Assembly (NCBI RefSeq): GCF_039540575.1
Contig: NZ_BAABFC010000029.1
Coordinates: 62,001-126,000 of the forward strand
DNA from: Pseudaeromonas paramecii
Lineage (GTDB): Bacteria; Pseudomonadota; Gammaproteobacteria; Enterobacterales; Aeromonadaceae
Length of the DNA stretch: 64,000 nucleotides
Direction of reading: 5' to 3'
Positions 60,025-64,000 of the stretch are shown piece by piece. Each line of letters opens with the position of its first letter. Within the stretch, counting starts at the first letter, position 1. The notes under the pieces were generated by a model. The model was not told the origin of the DNA and did no database searches. It saw nothing but the letters and a program-made list of their open reading frames with translations. A program made the position numbers and the translations under genes.

Positions 60025-60811
60025 TATCGGCGTCAACCTGACCAGCGAACAGTTTGCCGGCGACGAGGCGGTCGTGGTGGCCGAGGCCCAGGCCGCCGGC
60101 GTCCGCACCCTGCTGCTCACCGGCACGGATCTGGCCGATAGCCAGGCCGCCGCCGAGCTGGCCGCCCGCTGGCCCGGCGTCTGTTACTGCACCGCCGGAG
60201 TCCATCCCCACGATGCCAAGTCGGTGGCGGACGGCTGGATCACCCGGCTGGAGGGCCTGCAGGCCCTGCCCCAGGTGGTGGCGGTGGGGGAATGCGGTCT
60301 GGACTTCAACCGCGACTTCTCGCCGCGGCCGGTGCAGGAGGCGGTGTTCGAGGCCCAGCTGGCCCTGGCGGCCCGCCTTAAGCGGCCGCTGTTCATGCAC
60401 TGCCGCGATGCCCATGACCGCTTCGCCGCCCTGCTGGCCCCCTGGCGATCGCAGCTGACGGGCGGCGTGCTGCACTGCTTCACCGGCGACCGGGCCGAGC
60501 TGGAGCAGTGCCTGGCGCTGGACTTGCACATCGGCATCACCGGCTGGATCTGCGACGAGCGCCGTGGCCAGGCCCTGCGGGAGCTGGTACCCCTGATCCC
60601 CGCCGGCCGCCTGCTGATCGAGACAGACGCGCCTTATCTCATCCCGCGGGATCTGAGCCCCAAACCCAAGAGCCGGCGCAACAGCCCGGCCCACCTGCCC
60701 CACATCGCCGCCACGGTGGCGGCCCTGCGGGGCGAATCCCTGGCGGCCTTGCTGGCCCACACCAGCGCCGCCGCCCGGGCCCTGTTCCAACTTGACGAGG
60801 CAATGTCATGA
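60017..60811 (+). CDS. tatD: TatD-family metal-dependent deoxyribonuclease
   Basis: 264 residues from the ATG at 60017. A TIM-barrel hydrolase with metal ligands in MIDIGVNLTSEQF (an HxH-type position replaced by IDIGVN), AGVHPHDAKS, AVGECGLDFN, FMHCRDAH, LHCFTGDRAE and ETDAPYL. Known TatD acts as a 3'-5' exonuclease in DNA repair and is not part of the translocase. It overlaps tatC by 8 bp and hemB by 4 bp (ATGA). Confidence 0.93.
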   Translation: MIDIGVNLTSEQFAGDEAVVVAEAQAAGVRTLLLTGTDLADSQAAAELAARWPGVCYCTAGVHPHDAKSVADGWITRLEGLQALPQVVAVGECGLDFNRDFSPRPVQEAVFEAQLALAARLKRPLFMHCRDAHDRFAALLAPWRSQLTGGVLHCFTGDRAELEQCLALDLHIGITGWICDERRGQALRELVPLIPAGRLLIETDAPYLIPRDLSPKPKSRRNSPAHLPHIAATVAALRGESLAALLAHTSAAARALFQLDEAMS

Positions 60812-61824
60812 CCCAGTATGTCCACAGCCCCTTCCCCGCCAGGCGCCCGCGCCGCCTGCGGGCCCACGACTTCAGCCGCCGCCTGGTGCGCGAGCAGGTT
60901 CTGACGGTGGATGACCTCATCTATCCGGTGTTTGTGCTGGAAGGGGAGAACCGCCGGGAACCGGTGGCCAGCATGCCGGGGGTGGAGCGGCTGAGCCTGG
61001 ATCGGCTGCTGAGCGAAGCCGGCGAGCTGGTGGCACTGGGCATCCCCGCCATCGCCCTGTTCCCCGTGGTGGGGCTGGAAGCCAAGAGCGAAGCGGCCGA
61101 AGCCGCCTGGGACGACCAGGGGCTGGTGCCTACCGTGGTGCGGGCCCTCAAGGCCGCCTATCCCCAGCTGGGCGTCATCACGGATGTGGCACTGGACCCT
61201 TACACCTCCCACGGTCAGGACGGCCTGCTGGATGACACGGGTTACGTGATGAACGAGGCCACCACGGACGCCCTGGTGCGCCAGGCCCTGTCCCACGCCC
61301 GCGCCGGCGCCGACGTGGTGGCCCCGTCAGACATGATGGACGGCCGCATCGCCGCCATCCGCCAGGCCCTGGAGGATCACGGCTTCGTCAACACCCAGAT
61401 ACTGGCCTATTCCGCCAAATACGCCTCCAACTACTACGGTCCGTTCCGCGATGCGGTGGGCTCGGCCGCCAACCTGGGCAAGGCCAGCAAGGAGACCTAC
61501 CAGATGGATCCGGGCAACGGTGACGAGGCCCTGCTGGAGGTGGGCATGGACCTGGCCGAAGGCGCCGACATGGTGATGGTCAAGCCCGGCATGCCCTACC
61601 TAGACGTGGTGCGCCGGGTGAAGGAGCAATACGGCGTGCCCACCTTCGCCTATCAGGTGAGCGGCGAATACGCCATGCACATGGCCGCCATCCAGAACGG
61701 CTGGCTGAAGGAGCGCGAGTGCATCCTGGAATCCCTGCTCTGCTTCAAGCGCGCCGGGGCCGACGGCATCCTCACCTACTTCGCCAAGCGGGTGGCCCAG
61801 TGGCTGCAGGAGCCCAAGATCTAG
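60808..61824 (+). CDS. hemB: Porphobilinogen synthase (HemB), zinc-independent type
   Basis: Joins two 5-aminolevulinate molecules to porphobilinogen, an early step in haem synthesis. 338 residues, like Pseudomonas HemB (337) and longer than E. coli HemB (324). The Schiff-base lysines are K204 (YSAKYASNYYGPFRDA) and K259 (MVMVKPGMPYLD). The metal loop at 127-139 reads VALDPYTSHGQDG; the three catalytic-zinc cysteines of the E. coli type are replaced by Ala, Asp and Asp, so this is the Mg/K-dependent class. Translational coupling to tatD by a 4-bp overlap; a terminator follows. Confidence 0.96.
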   Translation: MTQYVHSPFPARRPRRLRAHDFSRRLVREQVLTVDDLIYPVFVLEGENRREPVASMPGVERLSLDRLLSEAGELVALGIPAIALFPVVGLEAKSEAAEAAWDDQGLVPTVVRALKAAYPQLGVITDVALDPYTSHGQDGLLDDTGYVMNEATTDALVRQALSHARAGADVVAPSDMMDGRIAAIRQALEDHGFVNTQILAYSAKYASNYYGPFRDAVGSAANLGKASKETYQMDPGNGDEALLEVGMDLAEGADMVMVKPGMPYLDVVRRVKEQYGVPTFAYQVSGEYAMHMAAIQNGWLKERECILESLLCFKRAGADGILTYFAKRVAQWLQEPKI

Positions 61825-61853
61825 TTCGCCGGCAGGAGAGGATATCACCCCCC

Positions 61854-61884
61854 AAAAAAAGAGCGCCGAACGGCGCTCTTTTTT
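61854..61884. terminator. Bidirectional terminator between hemB and the PAP2 gene
   Basis: A7, then GAGCGCC-GAAC-GGCGCTC, then T6. It serves both hemB and the convergent PAP2 gene. Confidence 0.94.
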
Positions 61885-61898
61885 GATCATCGGTTGGC

Positions 61899-63926
61899 TT
61901 ACTTGGTCAGGGTGGCGGTCACCTGCTTGTCGCCATAGCTCAGGCTTACCTGATAGCCCTGATTGGCGGTGACGCTGGCAAACTCACCGTGCAGCTGGCC
62001 GGCGCTGACCAGGGTCAGGCGGGTGCCGGAGGCGGGCTGGTAGTCGGACAGATCCAGACTCAGGCTACCGCCATCCAGGTAGAGGGTGTTGGCCACGCTC
62101 AGCTGGCTGTCGTCCTCGTCCAGGGTCAGGGCCAGGGTGCCGGCGTCCATGGTCAGGCTGCCGCCCACCACCAGGGTACCGCTGGCATCCACCGCCAGGG
62201 TGCCATCCTGCACATAGACATCGCCGCTGCCGAAGGCACTGGTAGAGGTGCCTTCCAGGGTGCCACCCTGCAACAGGGTGCCGCCGCTGTAGCTGTTGCT
62301 GCCGGTCAGGGTCAGGGTGCCCGTGCCCTGCTTGGTCAGCAGGCCGCTGCCGCCGATGTCATTGCGCCACCAGTCATGGGTACTGAAACGGCCCTGGCTG
62401 GCATCCATGTTGACCGTCACATCCCCCAAGAAGGCGCCATAGCCATCGGCGGCGGTGACATAGTCCAGCCGCCCCCAGCCATTGGAGCCATCCAGCACGG
62501 CGTAGCCGGAGTCCACTTCCGTGGTGTAGAGCACGGCCCGGCGCTGGGCATCGCTCAGGTAAGGCAAGCGGGTTTCCAGCAGCACCTCGGCGCCTTCCGG
62601 CACCACAGGCGCCTGGCCGGCCTTGCTGGTGTCCTGGGTGAAGCCATAGGTCATGCGCCAGCGGTACAGGGCCTTGACCGCATCGTGATCGGCCCAGGCA
62701 TCGTCGCTGTCGGCCACATGGGCCAGCTGATAGATGGTGTCGTCACCGGCCAGGGCGCCAAAGTAGTCGCCGGCGTTGGCATAGGCCGCCTGCTTCAGCT
62801 CGGCATTATCGCTGTTGTAGAGGGCGGCGGCGGCCACCACCTGCGCCTGGATACGCCCACCTATCACATCCAGCGGCGAGTGCATGCCGGCCAGGATGCG
62901 GTTTTCCCCCAGCTGGGAGCCACGGGTAATGAGTTCGGCAAAGCGCTCCGGCAGGGCGTAGGCATAGGCCCAGGCCGCCAGGTAACCGGCATTGGTGTGG
63001 CCGCTGGGATAGCCGCCATCCTTGCCCAAACCAGAGGTGGAGCGCACATATTTGAGGGACGGCACCACGCTGACGCTGGTTTCATAGACGGGGAAAGTCT
63101 TGTCGCCCAGGGTCTCGGTCTGATCGGTCAGGGCCACCACCTCACCGTCATCGTTCATCCGCCAGGGACGCGGTGAGGTGAAATAGTACTTTGCCGGCGA
63201 GGTGGAGGCGGAGCTGTTGCGTAGCAGGGCCACCAGATCCACCACCTTGCCCAGGGCGGAGTCGCTGCTGCCCTTGGCGGCGTCATCATCGCCCCCCTCT
63301 TCGTAGGCGATAGCCTCATTGGCGTTGAAGTAGGCGCTGTCATTCAGGTCGCGCTCCAGATCCGCCACCGTATGGTTGACGTTGGAACGGGCACCGGACC
63401 CCGCCAGGTAGTCGTGGGTCAAGGGGCCCATGCCGTCAATCACGCTGAAGTTCTTGTCCCGGCGATCATCCAGGTAGGCCTCCAGGGCCTGTTGGTAGGT
63501 GCGGGCCTGTGTCACCTTCACCACGTAGGCGATGTTCTCCCGCCAGACGGTGGGATCCACTATGGTGACGTTGGAGAAATCGGACGGCCCAGAGCCATTG
63601 GCCCCGCCGCTGGCCCAGGCCTCGTCCCCCAGGGTCCAGATCTGGCTGAAGCCGGAAAGCACCTTGATCACAGGGTTGTAGGCTATGTCGTACTTGTTCA
63701 CCGACTCGCCGGTGGCGGCCTTGCCGTTGTTGCCCGTGATGTTGTCCACCGCCGGCAGCGGATAGCTGACCGCCGGCACCGGCACACTCAACTCACTGCC
63801 CAGGCCGGTGGGCACGGCGGCCTTGGTCACCTGAGTGCTGTTGGCGCTATCGCTATCATTACAGGCCGCCAGGGCCAGGGTGACCGCCAGGGCCGTCACC
63901 GACGGGGCAAGACGCAGTAATCTCAT
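61899..63926 (-). CDS. PAP2-type phosphatase lipoprotein with a C-terminal autotransporter-type beta-strand repeat
   Basis: 675 residues. A lipoprotein signal ends LALAAC22-NDSDSA, with Asp at +3, so retention or surface sorting is uncertain. Residues about 80-400 form a PAP2/haloperoxidase-type acid phosphatase with all three signatures: KX6RP at K246-P254 (KYYFTSPRP), PSGH at 307-310, and RX5HX3D at R343, H349, D353. The helical region continues to about 470. From about 525 the protein changes to Thr/Gly/Ser-rich beta repeat (GSGLLTKQGTGTLTLTGSNS, YSGGTLLQGGTL), the autotransporter-associated strand repeat, running to the end at 675. No beta-barrel follows, so it is not a classical autotransporter. 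The substrate is probably a phosphomonoester, but this is inferred. Nothing upstream on its strand is visible within the window. Confidence 0.85.
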   Translation of the reverse strand: MRLLRLAPSVTALAVTLALAACNDSDSANSTQVTKAAVPTGLGSELSVPVPAVSYPLPAVDNITGNNGKAATGESVNKYDIAYNPVIKVLSGFSQIWTLGDEAWASGGANGSGPSDFSNVTIVDPTVWRENIAYVVKVTQARTYQQALEAYLDDRRDKNFSVIDGMGPLTHDYLAGSGARSNVNHTVADLERDLNDSAYFNANEAIAYEEGGDDDAAKGSSDSALGKVVDLVALLRNSSASTSPAKYYFTSPRPWRMNDDGEVVALTDQTETLGDKTFPVYETSVSVVPSLKYVRSTSGLGKDGGYPSGHTNAGYLAAWAYAYALPERFAELITRGSQLGENRILAGMHSPLDVIGGRIQAQVVAAAALYNSDNAELKQAAYANAGDYFGALAGDDTIYQLAHVADSDDAWADHDAVKALYRWRMTYGFTQDTSKAGQAPVVPEGAEVLLETRLPYLSDAQRRAVLYTTEVDSGYAVLDGSNGWGRLDYVTAADGYGAFLGDVTVNMDASQGRFSTHDWWRNDIGGSGLLTKQGTGTLTLTGSNSYSGGTLLQGGTLEGTSTSAFGSGDVYVQDGTLAVDASGTLVVGGSLTMDAGTLALTLDEDDSQLSVANTLYLDGGSLSLDLSDYQPASGTRLTLVSAGQLHGEFASVTANQGYQVSLSYGDKQVTATLTK

Positions 63927-64000
63927 GGAAAAACCTATTCCTTATATGGGTTTAGAGTGAATGCTCTTTAGCCGACCCAGTATTCCCAGCCTCTGTGACA

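Noticed and set aside
1..64000. CRISPR arrays, tRNA/rRNA genes, insertion sequences and prophage
   Set aside because: None was seen: no direct-repeat/spacer pattern, no tRNA cloverleaf, no transposase or phage genes; gene order is housekeeping throughout.

Overview
The window looks like chromosomal DNA of a GC-rich (clearly above 60 percent by eye) gammaproteobacterium. It holds many enterobacterial-type neighbourhoods: yihY-dtd, typA-glnA-glnL-glnG, yihI-hemN, engB-Spot 42-polA, and ubiE-ubiJ-ubiB-tatABCD. The Spot 42 RNA between engB and polA, an E. coli-like YhhQ, MalZ, MetE/MetR and PssA point to the enteric/vibrio/aeromonad side of the class. The high GC favours an aeromonad-like genus (Aeromonas, Oceanimonas or Zobellella type), but this is inference and no genus is claimed. 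I see no insertion sequence, prophage, CRISPR array, tRNA or rRNA.

Layout. 1-5 kb: a putrescine-uptake operon (potF, potG running off the left edge), an HDOD protein and maltodextrin glucosidase. 5-8.3 kb: a giant Sel1-repeat protein. 8.7-13.2 kb: divergent metR/metE and a Bcr/CflA-type exporter. 13.4-24.5 kb: a signalling-rich stretch with a PAS-GGDEF-EAL protein, two chemoreceptor-like proteins and an orphan histidine kinase, interleaved with rsmJ and prlC. 24.6-35.9 kb: membrane transport and envelope genes, aminopeptidase P, pssA, recG, an AsmA-like protein, a spermidine-synthase-fold protein, dtd and yihY. 35.9-43.8 kb: typA and the nitrogen-control block glnA-(DUF4124)-glnL-glnG, followed by add. 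43.9-50.9 kb: a SlyB-like lipoprotein, ald, hemN, yihI, a small membrane protein, a DUF3334/CheX-like protein, a LysE exporter, a DnaJ-related protein and engB. 50.9-55.6 kb: Spot 42, polA, yhhQ and crcB. 55.7-61.8 kb: a tightly packed ubiE-ubiJ-ubiB-tatABCD-hemB run with several 4-8 bp overlaps. 61.9-63.9 kb: a PAP2-type phosphatase lipoprotein carrying an autotransporter-type beta-strand repeat.

How genes work together. GlnL and GlnG should control glnA through a well-formed sigma-54 promoter (38023-38038) and upstream NtrC sites, the best at 37943-37959. MetR and MetJ should jointly control metE from the 101-bp intergenic space, which carries two tandem met boxes. UbiE, UbiJ and UbiB serve ubiquinone synthesis. 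TatABC form the twin-arginine export system. HemB and HemN belong to haem synthesis.

Most worth a second look: a repeated V-(S/T/A)-W motif inside the Sel1 protein; the PAP2-plus-repeat lipoprotein; a perfect 14-bp palindrome in the spacer of the Spot 42 promoter; a long-spaced inverted repeat of NtrC-like half-sites before glnL; a chemoreceptor whose sensor seems to precede its only membrane hairpin; DnaA-box-like sites upstream of polA; and a possible structured leader on yhhQ. All of these rest on reading the sequence; no database search was run.
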